NCBI RefSeq assembly: GCF_018982965.1
Contig: NZ_JACBYP010000022.1
Span: 1-64,000 of the forward strand
Origin: Streptomyces mayonensis
Lineage (GTDB): Bacteria; Actinomycetota; Actinomycetes; Streptomycetales; Streptomycetaceae
Direction: 5' to 3'
DNA: 64,000 bases
Part shown: positions 6,846 through 15,456 of the stretch, piece by piece
Position numbering within the stretch: the first letter of the stretch is position 1
Layout: every line of letters begins with the position of its first letter
Translations under genes and position numbers: made by a program
The notes under the pieces: generated by a model
Seen by the model: the letters and a program-made list of their open reading frames with translations, nothing else
The model's database searches: none
What the model was told of the DNA's origin: nothing

Positions 6846-7712
6846 TCAGCGGTCGGGGCGCGCCTCGCGCGGCGTGAGGGTCCAGGCGGCGAGGAGGTCG
6901 AGGGCCTCGCGGGACGCCGATGCGGCTTCGGTGGTGTAGAGGAAGACCGTGGCGTCGCTGTCGCCCGGCAGCGTCAGGGTCTCGAACTCCACGGTGAGCT
7001 CGCCGACGAGCGGGTGCAGCAGTCTCTTGGAGCCGTGCGTGCGCTGGTGGACGCGGTGCTGCTGCCACCAGCGGTCGAACTCCTCGCTGCGCTCCCTCAG
7101 CTCGGTGACGAGGTCCTGGGTGGGCTGGTCGCCGGGGGTGCGGCCGACGTCCAGGCGGAGGTTCTCCACCGCGGCGCGCGCATGGATCTCCCAGTCCAGG
7201 AACAGGGACCGCGCGTCCGGGTCCAGGAAGAGCCACCGGGCGTAGTTGCGCTCGGCCGGCGGGAGCGCCTCGAAGTCGGTGAACAGGGCCTGGGCCATGC
7301 GGTTGGCGCCCAGGACGTCGGTGCGGCGGCCCAGCACCAGGGCCGGCGTGCCCGACAGCGACTCCAGCAGCTGGTGGAGTCCGGAACGCAGGCGCTGGAC
7401 GGTGGGCGGGCGCCGCCGTACCGGTGCGGCGGCGGTGCCGATCAGGTCGCTGAGGTGCGCCCTTCCCGCGGCGTCCAGCTCCAGTGCCTGGCCCAGCGCC
7501 TCGACGACCGCGGGCGACGGGGTGATGCGGCGGCCCTGCTCGAGACGGGTGTAGTAGTCGGCGGAGACGCCGGCGAGCCGTGCCACCTCCTCGCGCCGCA
7601 GGCCCGGTACCCGGCGTACGCGGCCGTCCGGCGGCAGTCCCGCCCGCGCCGGATCGCACTGGGCGCGGGCCCGTCTGAGGAAGTCGGCGAGTTCGCGGTT
7701 GTGGGAGGTCAT
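6846..7712 (-). CDS. XRE-family regulator with MmyB-like ligand-binding domain
   Basis: A 288-residue regulator. Residues about 10-75 form a helix-turn-helix of the XRE type (VPGLRREEVARLAGVSADYYTRLEQGR). The remainder carries the MmyB/MLTR-type domain, with NRMAQALFTDF and YARWLFLDPDAR near 115-150 and HPLVGELTVEFETLTLPGD near the end. These proteins usually control a neighbouring, divergently transcribed enzyme gene and are thought to bind fatty acids or other small hydrophobic ligands. Here the divergent neighbour is a DJ-1/PfpI protein 205 bp away. The ATG at 7712 starts exactly at the conserved domain; the open frame upstream is non-homologous. Confidence 0.9.
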   Translation of the reverse strand: MTSHNRELADFLRRARAQCDPARAGLPPDGRVRRVPGLRREEVARLAGVSADYYTRLEQGRRITPSPAVVEALGQALELDAAGRAHLSDLIGTAAAPVRRRPPTVQRLRSGLHQLLESLSGTPALVLGRRTDVLGANRMAQALFTDFEALPPAERNYARWLFLDPDARSLFLDWEIHARAAVENLRLDVGRTPGDQPTQDLVTELRERSEEFDRWWQQHRVHQRTHGSKRLLHPLVGELTVEFETLTLPGDSDATVFLYTTEAASASREALDLLAAWTLTPREARPDR

Positions 7713-7917
7713 GCAATCCAGTGTGGCCGATGTGCCGTGCCCGCTGCGGCCACAGGTGGGACGGCCAGTCCTAGGCTGCCCCGACCGAGTCCGGGCAGGG
7801 CCGATGATGACCGCTTTCGAGCCGGTGCGGCGGGCCACGCTGGATCCAGCGGCGGATCAGACATCCACCGTGATCGAGCGAACAGCGCCACCGAGAGCGA
7901 GAAGTGAGGAACAGGCC

Positions 7918-8616
7918 ATGGGCCGCATTCTGATCGTCATGTCCGCAGCCGACATCTGGGAGCGCACCGACGGTTCCCAGTACCCGACGGGCTACTGGGC
8001 CGAGGAGCTGGCCGCCCCGCACGAGCGGTTCACCGCCGCCGGCCACACCGTCGACTTCGCCTCCCCCGGCGGCGTGCTCCAGCCGCTGGACCAGCACAGC
8101 GCCGACCCCGAGATCGCCGGCGAGGACTGCGCGCGCCACGTGGCCCACGCCCAGCAGGCGCTCGAGGAGTTCGGGCCGCTGCTGAAGCTCGACGAGGTCT
8201 CCGCCGCCGACTACGACGCGATCGTCCTGCCCGGCGGCCACGGCCCCGTCGTCGACCTCTTCCAGGACGGCGACCTCGGCAGGCTCCTGGTCGACGCCGA
8301 CCGCGCGGGCAAGGTGATCGGTGCCGTCTGCCACGGTCCGGCCGCGCTGCTGAGCGCCGTCGACGAGCGGGGCGACTGGATCTTCGCCGGTCGTCGGATG
8401 GCCGCGTTCACCGACGAGGAGGAGCAGATGTTCGGCACCGCCGAGAACGCTCCGTGGCTCCTGGCGAGCCGACTGCGCGAGACGGGCGCCCGTCACGAGC
8501 AGGGCGCGCCCTACGAGGCCTTCACCGTCCAGGACCTCAACCTCTTCACCGGCCAGAACCCGGCCTCCAGCGCCCCCATGGCCGACGCCATCAACAACGC
8601 GCTGGCCGCGGGCTGA
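7918..8616 (+). CDS. DJ-1/PfpI family protein (glyoxalase III-like)
   Basis: A 232-residue class I glutamine-amidotransferase-like protein. The nucleophile elbow is AVCHGPAALL, with the catalytic Cys near residue 140, preceded by YDAIVLPGGHGP. The N-terminal TGYWAEELAAPHERFTAAGH matches the Hsp31/glyoxalase III subgroup, which detoxifies methylglyoxal or repairs glycated groups. The ATG follows GAGGAACAGGCC. It is divergent from the XRE/MmyB regulator, the usual partner arrangement, and is followed by a 15-bp hairpin, so it is probably monocistronic. The exact activity is inferred from the family. Confidence 0.88.
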   Translation: MGRILIVMSAADIWERTDGSQYPTGYWAEELAAPHERFTAAGHTVDFASPGGVLQPLDQHSADPEIAGEDCARHVAHAQQALEEFGPLLKLDEVSAADYDAIVLPGGHGPVVDLFQDGDLGRLLVDADRAGKVIGAVCHGPAALLSAVDERGDWIFAGRRMAAFTDEEEQMFGTAENAPWLLASRLRETGARHEQGAPYEAFTVQDLNLFTGQNPASSAPMADAINNALAAG

Positions 8617-8627
8617 CCACCCGCCGT

Positions 8628-8677
8628 CCCGGCCGCTGCCCGAGGGGACTCCCGCGGTTCCCCGGGCAGCGGCCGGG
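8628..8677 (+). terminator. 15-bp hairpin terminator after the DJ-1 gene
   Basis: Bases 8628-8642 and 8663-8677 are perfect inverted repeats with a 20-nt loop, 12 nt after the stop codon and ahead of the dehydrogenase gene. No T-tract follows. Confidence 0.7.
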
Positions 8678-8714
8678 CAGAGCGTCCCCCTTCCACTCAC
8701 GACGGGTGAGAACC

Positions 8715-10235
8715 ATGACGGACAACACGACTTCCCTCTACGCGGCCGGCCGGCTCCCGACGGGCCTGCTCGTCGGCGGAGAGTGGCGCACGGCCTCGGC
8801 GGCCGCCACCTTCACCGTGGAGAATCCCGCCACGGGCGAACCGGCGGCATCGGTCGCCGACGCCACCGCGGCGGACGCCCTCGACGCCCTCGCGGCGGCG
8901 GCGGGCGCGCAGGCCCAGTGGGCCGCGTCGCCACCGGGGCTGCGCAGTCGCATCCTGCGCCGCGCCCATTACCTGCTGATCGGACGCCGGGAGCAGTTCG
9001 CCGCGCTCATCACCCTCGAGATGGGCAAGTCCCTCTCCGAGGCCCGCGCGGAAGTGGACTACGCGGCCGGCTACCTGCGGTGGTTCGCGGAGGAGGCCGT
9101 CCGGATCGACGGCACCTGGAAGACCAGCGAGGACGGGACGGCCCGGGTCCTCGTCACGCACGAGCCCGTCGGCCCCTGCCTGCTGATCACTCCGTGGAAC
9201 GCCCCCCTCGCCATGCCGGCCCGCAAGGTCGCGCCCGCGGTGGCCGCCGGCTGCACGATGGTGCTGAAACCGGCCCCGCAGACACCGCTGAGCAGCATCG
9301 CCTTCGCCGAGCTCATGATCGAGGCCGGGCTGCCCGACGGCGTCCTGAACGTCGTGCCGACGACGGACGCGGCGGCACTGTCCGATGCCCTGATGCGCGA
9401 CAGCCGTCTGCGCAAGGTCTCCTTCACCGGATCGACCGCCGTCGGCCGGCTGCTGCTGGCCCAGGCGTCGCGCAATGTGCTGCGCACGTCGATGGAACTG
9501 GGCGGCAACGCCCCGTTCGTCGTCTGCGCCGACGCCGACCTGGACGCGGCGGTGGACGGCGCCATGACGGCGAAACTGCGCAACATCGGCGAGGCGTGCA
9601 TCGCCGCCAACCGGTTCCTCGTCCACGCCGACATCGCGGAGGAGTTCACCGACCGGCTCGTGCGGCGCATGAGCGATCTCGCACTCGGCGACGGCACCGA
9701 CTCCTGCACCCACCTGGGGCCGCTGATCGACGCCACCCAGCGCGACCGCGTCGCCGAGCTCGTGTACGAGACCGTCGCCGCCGGGGCCGAACTCCACCTG
9801 GGTGGACGTGTCCCGGACCGCGCCGGGTACTTCTATCCCCCCACCGTGCTCACCCGCGCGCCCGCCGGCGCCCGCATCAGCCGGGAGGAGATCTTCGGGC
9901 CGGTCGCCGTCATCCACACCTTCACCGACGAGGAGGAGGCCCTGGAGATGGCCAACGCGACCGAGTTCGGTCTGGTCTCCTATCTCTACACACGTGACCT
10001 CGCGCGCGCCCTGCGGATGAGCGGCCGGCTCGAATCGGGCATGGTCGGGCTCAATCGCGGTTACGTCTCCGACCCCGGTGCCCCGTTCGGCGGGATCAAG
10101 CAGTCCGGCCTCGGCCGTGAGGGCGGGAACTCCGGCATCGAGGAGTACCTGGAGCAGAAGTACGTCGCCATCGACAGTACGGGCGTCGTCAGTACGGGCG
10201 TCGTCCCGGCGCCGGTCGCCGGGGAACAGCCGTGA
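8715..10235 (+). CDS. NAD(P)-dependent aldehyde dehydrogenase, succinate-semialdehyde type
   Basis: A 506-residue aldehyde dehydrogenase. It shows PWNAPLAMPARKVAPAVAAG near residue 160, the nucleotide-binding FTGSTAVGR, the general-base MELGGNAPF, and the catalytic Cys in NIGEACIAANR. EEIFGPVAVI and SGLGREGG complete the family pattern, and the overall pattern is closest to succinate-semialdehyde dehydrogenases. The ATG at 8715 lies at the edge of the conserved fold. The stop overlaps the next start (GTGA), so it is coupled to the lyase gene. A repeated STGVV in the last 15 residues is a small local duplication. The true aldehyde is unknown; the lyase partner may produce it. Confidence 0.88.
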   Translation: MTDNTTSLYAAGRLPTGLLVGGEWRTASAAATFTVENPATGEPAASVADATAADALDALAAAAGAQAQWAASPPGLRSRILRRAHYLLIGRREQFAALITLEMGKSLSEARAEVDYAAGYLRWFAEEAVRIDGTWKTSEDGTARVLVTHEPVGPCLLITPWNAPLAMPARKVAPAVAAGCTMVLKPAPQTPLSSIAFAELMIEAGLPDGVLNVVPTTDAAALSDALMRDSRLRKVSFTGSTAVGRLLLAQASRNVLRTSMELGGNAPFVVCADADLDAAVDGAMTAKLRNIGEACIAANRFLVHADIAEEFTDRLVRRMSDLALGDGTDSCTHLGPLIDATQRDRVAELVYETVAAGAELHLGGRVPDRAGYFYPPTVLTRAPAGARISREEIFGPVAVIHTFTDEEEALEMANATEFGLVSYLYTRDLARALRMSGRLESGMVGLNRGYVSDPGAPFGGIKQSGLGREGGNSGIEEYLEQKYVAIDSTGVVSTGVVPAPVAGEQP

Positions 10236-11641
10236 CCGCGCCGCTCGCCCACCCCACGCCGTTCTCGCTGACGGAGCGGCTCGTCGGCGACCGGGACCAA
10301 CTGGCCGTCTTCTCCGAGGACTCGGCGATCGAAGGCTGGCTGGCCGCCGAGCGGGCCCTGGCCCGGGCCCAGGCGGAGGCCGGCGTGCTGTCGCCCGCGG
10401 AGGCCGAGGCCATCTGCCGTGCGGCCCGTCTTCCGGCCGTCGACCGGGAGGCACTGTGGCGCACGGCGCGCACCGTCGGCTATCCCGTGCTGGGTCTGGT
10501 GCGGCAGATCAGCGGCCTGCTGCCGGAGGGGCCCAACGGGCGCGTGCACTACGGCGCGACCACGCAGGACATCATGGACACCGGGCTGGCCCTGCAGATG
10601 GCCCGGTCCCTGGCGGCGCTGGACCGGGGCCTGGGCGAGCTCGGCGACGCGCTGGCCGAGCAGGTGACCGAGCACGCCACCACGGTGATGGCGGCGCGCA
10701 CCCACGGTCAGCAGGCGGTGCCGACCACGTTCGGAGCCACCCTGGCGACGCTGCTGGGCCAGTTCACCCGGCACCGGCGACGGTTGGCCGAGGCCGAGCC
10801 GCGTGTCGCCGTGGTCTCGCTGTTCGGCGCCGGCGGAACGGCCGCCGCCCTCGGACCGCAGGCGGCCGCGACGAGGGGCGGCATGGCCCGGCTGCTCGGC
10901 CTGCACGACGCCGACACGCCCTGGCACGTGGCCCGGGACGGGGTGGCCGAGTTCGGCTGGCTGTGTTCCCTGGTCACCGCGACCTGCGCCCGCCTCGCCC
11001 GCAACGTCGTGGATCTTTCCCGCACCGAAATCGCCGAGGTCCTCGAGCCGGGCGGCGATCACCGGGGCGCGTCCTCGACCATGCCGCAGAAGGCCAACCC
11101 GATCACCTCCGAGATCGTCATCGGGCTGACCGGCACCACCGGGGCGCTGGCCTCGGCGCTGCTGCGGATCCAGGAGGCGGGCCACGAACGCGCCGCCGGC
11201 GAATGGCAGACCGAGTGGCAGGTCCTGCCGGAACTGGCCGTAGCGGCGGGAACCGCACTGTCGGAGACGACGGCCCTGGTGCGCGGGCTCCGGGTCGACG
11301 CCCGGCGCATGCGTGCCAACCTCGACCACGACGGCGGACTGCTCATGGCGGAGTCCCGGATGATCGCGCTGGCCGCCTCGACGGGCCGGGAACGCGCCCA
11401 CGACCTCGTGCACGAGGCCGCCGCGCGCACCCGGTCGTCCGGCCGGCCCCTGACCGAGACGCTGCGGGAGGTCCTCGTCGACCAGGGCCTCGGCGCTCTG
11501 CTGGCAGAGGTGCCCGCCCGGCCGGACGACTATCTGGGACAGGCGCGGCAGACCGCCGAGGCAGCGGTACGGCTCTGGCGGGCGGAGCCCGCCGCGCACA
11601 CCGAGCCCCTCACTCCCCTGGCGCTCCTCGCGAGCGCGTGA
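10232..11641 (+). CDS. Aspartase/fumarase-superfamily lyase (PcaB/adenylosuccinate lyase-like)
   Basis: A 469-residue lyase with the superfamily signature GASSTMPQKANPI near residue 285 and the upstream substrate loop HYGATTQDIMDT near 105. The AARTHGQQAVPTTFG segment and overall length fit the 3-carboxy-cis,cis-muconate cycloisomerase/adenylosuccinate lyase branch. No other beta-ketoadipate genes are near, so PcaB function is doubtful. Its GTG start overlaps the dehydrogenase stop. The two may cleave a fumarate-yielding substrate and oxidise the resulting aldehyde; that is inference. A 17-bp hairpin follows. Confidence 0.8.
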   Translation: MTAPLAHPTPFSLTERLVGDRDQLAVFSEDSAIEGWLAAERALARAQAEAGVLSPAEAEAICRAARLPAVDREALWRTARTVGYPVLGLVRQISGLLPEGPNGRVHYGATTQDIMDTGLALQMARSLAALDRGLGELGDALAEQVTEHATTVMAARTHGQQAVPTTFGATLATLLGQFTRHRRRLAEAEPRVAVVSLFGAGGTAAALGPQAAATRGGMARLLGLHDADTPWHVARDGVAEFGWLCSLVTATCARLARNVVDLSRTEIAEVLEPGGDHRGASSTMPQKANPITSEIVIGLTGTTGALASALLRIQEAGHERAAGEWQTEWQVLPELAVAAGTALSETTALVRGLRVDARRMRANLDHDGGLLMAESRMIALAASTGRERAHDLVHEAAARTRSSGRPLTETLREVLVDQGLGALLAEVPARPDDYLGQARQTAEAAVRLWRAEPAAHTEPLTPLALLASA

Positions 11642-11655
11642 ACACCTGGAAAGGG

Positions 11656-11710
11656 TCAGGGTCCTGCCCCACCGAAGTGGGACAGGACCCTGATCAGGGC
11701 CGAAGGCCCT
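11656..11710. terminator. Bidirectional terminator between the lyase and tRNA-Pro
   Basis: Bases 11656-11672 and 11677-11693 form a 17-bp stem with one mismatch and a 4-nt CGAA loop. A second AGGGCC-GAA-GGCCCT hairpin follows at 11696-11710. They sit between convergent units and can serve both. Confidence 0.85.
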
Positions 11711-11719
11711 CGTGCACCG

Positions 11720-11793
<74 letters not shown>

Positions 11794-11878
11794 GTGGGCG
11801 ACCCGCGTTCTGCGGTGATCGCGCTGGTCAAGCGTACCCCATCCGGTATGTGGGGCGGCCCACCCCGGGCTCGGACGG

Positions 11879-12895
11879 ATGATCACATCGCGAGACGGTT
11901 TTGCGTCCGCCGTCCACGAGGCGTTACCTCGCACGGTGCGAACCGAACGACCCGAACACACCAGCAACGACGTCACCGCCGACCGCAACGCCCGGCGGGC
12001 CGTGACCGTCTTCCCGATCCTCGTCCTGGTGGCCGGCGCCCTGGGTCTCCTCCTCCCCGGAAGCTTCAAGGGGTGGGGCGAGTCGGTGCCGTACCTGCTG
12101 GGAGTCGTGATGTTCTGCATGGGCATCACCATGACGCCGGAGGACTTCCGCGGGGTGGCCAGGCGTCCGTGGGCGGTGGCCCTGGGACTGGTCGCGCACT
12201 ACGTCATCATGCCGGGGCTCGGCTGGGCCGTCGCGCACCTGCTCGACCTGCCCCCTCAGCTGGCGGCCGGCGTGATCCTGGTCGGCTGCGCGCCCAGCGG
12301 CACGGCGTCCAACGTGGTGACCTACCTGGCCCGCGGGGACGTGGCCCTGTCGGTCTCCGTCGCCACCGTGTCCACGCTGGTCGCCCCGCTGGTGACCCCG
12401 CCGCTGACGCTGCTGCTGGCCGGCGAGTACCTCCCGGTGGACGCCGGGTCCATGGTGACCGACATCCTGAAGACGGTGCTGCTGCCGGTGCTGGCCGGTG
12501 TCGTCGTGCGGCTGCTCGCCGGGCGGTACGTGCAGCGGGCGCTGCCGGGTCTGCCGTGGCTGTCCGCGCTGACGATCGCCGTGATCGTGGCCGTCGTGGT
12601 GGCGGGCAGCGCGGACGCCATCAAGTCGGCCGCCGGGCTCGTCTTCGTCGCCGTGGTGCTGCACAACGGCCTGGGCCTCGCACTCGGTTACGGGGCGGGG
12701 CGCCTGGGCAGGCTCGGCGAGCCCGGCAGCCGTGCGATGGCCTTCGAGGTCGGCATGCAGAACTCGGGCCTCGCCGCGTCGCTGGCCACCGCCCACTTCA
12801 GCCCGCTGGCGGCGCTCCCGGCCGCGGTCTTCTCGGTCTGGCACAACGTCTCCGGCGCGGTGACGGCCGCGTGGCTGTCCCGTCGGGGGCGGTGA
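11879..12895 (+). CDS. BASS-family sodium-dependent transporter
   Basis: A 338-residue membrane protein with nine to ten hydrophobic segments. It has the bile acid:sodium symporter family features GVVMFCMGITMTPEDF near residue 75, ILVGCAPSGTASNVVTYLARGD near 135, and FEVGMQNSGLAASLA near 295. These match the PanS/YocS type, which moves organic anions such as ketopantoate or other carboxylates with Na+. The ATG at 11879 is taken as the start; a GTG 19 codons later is an alternative, since the first 40 residues are not conserved-looking. It stands alone between tRNA-Pro and a convergent permease gene. The substrate is unknown. Confidence 0.85.
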   Translation: MITSRDGFASAVHEALPRTVRTERPEHTSNDVTADRNARRAVTVFPILVLVAGALGLLLPGSFKGWGESVPYLLGVVMFCMGITMTPEDFRGVARRPWAVALGLVAHYVIMPGLGWAVAHLLDLPPQLAAGVILVGCAPSGTASNVVTYLARGDVALSVSVATVSTLVAPLVTPPLTLLLAGEYLPVDAGSMVTDILKTVLLPVLAGVVVRLLAGRYVQRALPGLPWLSALTIAVIVAVVVAGSADAIKSAAGLVFVAVVLHNGLGLALGYGAGRLGRLGEPGSRAMAFEVGMQNSGLAASLATAHFSPLAALPAAVFSVWHNVSGAVTAAWLSRRGR

Positions 12896-12928
12896 CCGGC
12901 GGCCGGGCCCGCGCCGCTTCGGAAGCGT

Positions 12929-14245
12929 TCAGGGGGCCGGGGCAGGCCTGCCCGCGGAGGGGCCGGCGGCGGCCGTACGCAGGGACGCAATGCCGATGAG
13001 GACCATGGAGGAGAACCCGGCGAGCGCGAACGCGGTGAAGCCCCAGTCTCCCTTGTCGGCGGCGAGCAGCTGCCCGCCCAGCCAGGGGCCGAAGACCGCG
13101 CCGAAGCGGCCCATGCCGGAGGTCCAGCCGACCGCGGTGGCCCGGTTGGCCGGGGTGGAGCCGATGGCTACCGTCGCGTAGATCATGGTCTGGGCGCTGT
13201 TGAGGAAGACGCCGGTGAGGAAGACGACCACGAAGGTCAGCACCAGCGGCATGTGGGCGCTCAGCAGGAAGACCCCGGCCGCGGTCAGCGCGAACCAGAC
13301 CGCCGAGATGCGCGGGGCGCCGAACCGGTCGGAGGCCCGGCCCGCGACCAGCATGCCGACGATGCCGCCGAGGTTGAACAGGACGACGAAGGTCAGCGCG
13401 GAGCCCAGTTCGTAGCCCTCGTCGCGCATCAGGGTGGGCAGCCAGGTGGCGACGCCGTAGACGAGGAGGAGTCCGCCGAAGGACGCCAGCCAGTACAGCA
13501 GGGTCTGTATCCACTCCCGGCCGCGGAAGAGGCCCGCGAGGTTCTCCCAGCGGGCGGTGGCCGGGCGGTCGGCCGGGGCGGCGGGGAGTTCGACCTCGTG
13601 GCGTCCGGCCAGGGTGCGGGCCTCCTCGGCGCGGCCCCGGGCGACGAGGAAGCTCAGTGACTCGGGCAGGAACTTGGCGAGGACCGGGACGAAGAGCAGC
13701 GGGACCACGCAGACCCAGAAGGCGGCGCGCCAGCCGAGCGGCTCGACGATCCACAGGGCGACGTAGGCGGAGAGGATGCCGCCGGCGTGGTGGGCGGTCA
13801 TCAGCAGGCCGATGGTGAGGGCGGCGCGGCCGCGGGGTGCGTAGTCGGAGACCATGCTGATCGCGGTCGGCAGCAGACCGCCGAGGCCGACTCCGGCCAG
13901 GGTCCGTCCGAGGCCGAAGAGGGCGACGCCGTTCGCGAGGGCGCAGAGGCCGGAGGCGAGCGAGAAGAGCGTGACGCAGGAGAGCATCAGCTTCCTGCGG
14001 CCGATCCGGTCGGCCACCGTCCCTGCCCCCAGCGCGCCGACCAGCATGCCGAAGGTGGCGTAGCTGCCGAGGTCGCCGGCCTGGCCGGAGGTGATGCCGA
14101 GGGCCTTCTCCTCGAGCATGTGGGGCAGCACCGAGCCGTAGATGAACATGTCCAGGCCGTCGAAGAGCACGGCCAGCCAGCAGAGGCCGACGACCAGCAG
14201 GGCCAGCCTGCTGCCGCGGGCGGACGGCGCGGGTGAGGAGGACAT
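12929..14245 (-). CDS. MFS aromatic acid:H+ symporter (AAHS type)
   Basis: A 438-residue, 12-segment major facilitator protein. The GLDMFIYGSVLPHM opening with an Asp in helix 1, the loop GTVADRIGRRKLML between helices 2 and 3, and the TLAGVGLGGLLPTAISMVSDYAPRGRAA stretch are typical of aromatic acid:H+ symporters such as PcaK and MhpT. It lies directly downstream of the gallate-type catabolic genes and has its own upstream spacer with a palindrome matching the one before the GntR gene. It probably imports gallate or a related hydroxybenzoate; this is inferred from context. ATG at 14245. Confidence 0.9.
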   Translation of the reverse strand: MSSSPAPSARGSRLALLVVGLCWLAVLFDGLDMFIYGSVLPHMLEEKALGITSGQAGDLGSYATFGMLVGALGAGTVADRIGRRKLMLSCVTLFSLASGLCALANGVALFGLGRTLAGVGLGGLLPTAISMVSDYAPRGRAALTIGLLMTAHHAGGILSAYVALWIVEPLGWRAAFWVCVVPLLFVPVLAKFLPESLSFLVARGRAEEARTLAGRHEVELPAAPADRPATARWENLAGLFRGREWIQTLLYWLASFGGLLLVYGVATWLPTLMRDEGYELGSALTFVVLFNLGGIVGMLVAGRASDRFGAPRISAVWFALTAAGVFLLSAHMPLVLTFVVVFLTGVFLNSAQTMIYATVAIGSTPANRATAVGWTSGMGRFGAVFGPWLGGQLLAADKGDWGFTAFALAGFSSMVLIGIASLRTAAAGPSAGRPAPAP

Positions 14246-14370
14246 CGTTGTTTCCTCTCGTCCAGAGGGTCCGGAGGCTCGTCCAGGAGGCGATGCCGGG
14301 AGGCGGTGCCTGGAGGCGGTGCCCGGCGGGGACGGGTGACGGGGCGACGCTAGAGACCCCCGGCCGCATC

Positions 14371-14388
14371 GTCAACGCTTTTGTTGAC
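14371..14388. promoter_or_regulatory. Operator-like palindrome in the permease promoter region
   Basis: GTCAACGCTTTTGTTGAC is an inverted repeat (GTCAAC-N6-GTTGAC) 125 bp upstream of the permease start. It matches GTCAACAATTTTGTTGGC upstream of the GntR gene at 15 of 18 positions in the same orientation, so it is a good candidate for the GntR/FCD binding site. The rest of 14246-14505 shows no gene. Confidence 0.7.
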
Positions 14389-14505
14389 AATCACAGCGAC
14401 AATTGAGGATCGGCCTGCGGACGAGCGAGGGGTGGGCCGCGCGACGACATGCGCGACCCACCCCTGTGCGGCCCTGTGCGGACGGTGGGAACCCGCCGGA
14501 AACCG

Positions 14506-15456
14506 TCAGTCGACCGGTGGTGTGCCGTGGGTGTGGAAGGACTGGATGGTCTTCAGGCCCCAGGCCTGGCCCTTGGCGCGCTCGGCCTCGGTCCAGGTGA
14601 CGAGTGGCCAGTCCGGCGCCAGCACCAGCCGGGTCAGCGGGTTGCACAGCTCGATGCGGTTGCCGCCGGGCTCGTAGACGTACAGGAAGAACGTCTGCTG
14701 GATGGCGTGCTTGTGCGGTCCCGTCTCGATGAACACGCCGGTGTCGATGGCGAGGTCGGCGGCGCGCAGGATGTCCTCGCGGGTGTCGGTGGCGAACGCG
14801 ATGTGGTGCAGCCGCCCCGAGGAACCGGTCCAGTCCTCGGTGTAGACGACGTCGTAGGACTTGTTCGTGAAGGTCAGCCAACGGCCCGCGATCCGGCCGG
14901 AGTCGAGCCGTATCTGCTCCGTCGGCCTGGCTCCGAGGAGCCCCTCCTGGAACTCGGCGTTGGCCAGTACGTCGGCGGCGAGGAAGTTGACGTGGTCGAG
15001 GCGGCGCACGCCCACGCCCCGGTTGGGCTTGGCCTGCGGCTGGTTCTTCAGCGCCGGCCTCAGCTCGTCCGGCGCCCGGTAGTGCTCGCTCTCCCAGTAC
15101 AGGGCGTGTTCGTGTCCGTCGGGGTCGGCGGTGAGGTAGAGCCTGCCGAGGCCCGGTTCGTCCTCGGCCCACTTTCCGGGCCGCCCGGCCGCCTCCAGGG
15201 CCGCCACCCTGCGCGCGAGGGCCTCCTCGCTGGAGGTACGCAGCGCGAGGCGGCCGAGGCCGGGCCGGTCCCGGGCGGTGAGGACCAGGCTGTGGTGTTC
15301 GTAGTCGTCGTAGGAGCGCAGGTAGACGGTGCCGCCGTCCCGGCCGCTCACCGTCAGCCCGAGGTAGTCCGTGCAGAAGGCGACGCTCGCGTCCAGGTCG
15401 GGGGTGAAGAGCTGGGCGTGGCCGACGTGGGCGATGTCACCGAGCGGCGGGGTCAT
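14506..15456 (-). CDS. VOC-superfamily extradiol ring-cleavage dioxygenase
   Basis: A 316-residue two-domain type I extradiol dioxygenase. The iron ligands can be read as His155 (RRLDHVNF), His217 or 218 (GRLHHIAF) and Glu269 (GGNRIELCN), the standard 2-His-1-carboxylate set of the C-terminal VOC domain. It is the last gene of an operon with homologues of GalD, GalC and GalB, so its product should be 4-oxalomesaconate; that points to a gallate-like substrate. Known gallate dioxygenases belong to the unrelated LigAB type, so this would be a replacement. The ATG at 15456 lies 20 bp inside the upstream gene. Confidence 0.88.
   Translation of the reverse strand: MTPPLGDIAHVGHAQLFTPDLDASVAFCTDYLGLTVSGRDGGTVYLRSYDDYEHHSLVLTARDRPGLGRLALRTSSEEALARRVAALEAAGRPGKWAEDEPGLGRLYLTADPDGHEHALYWESEHYRAPDELRPALKNQPQAKPNRGVGVRRLDHVNFLAADVLANAEFQEGLLGARPTEQIRLDSGRIAGRWLTFTNKSYDVVYTEDWTGSSGRLHHIAFATDTREDILRAADLAIDTGVFIETGPHKHAIQQTFFLYVYEPGGNRIELCNPLTRLVLAPDWPLVTWTEAERAKGQAWGLKTIQSFHTHGTPPVD

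Noticed and set aside
12797..14390. Longer minus-strand frames overlapping the MFS permease
   Set aside because: They are Arg/Pro-rich shadows; the permease frame has twelve helices and family motifs.
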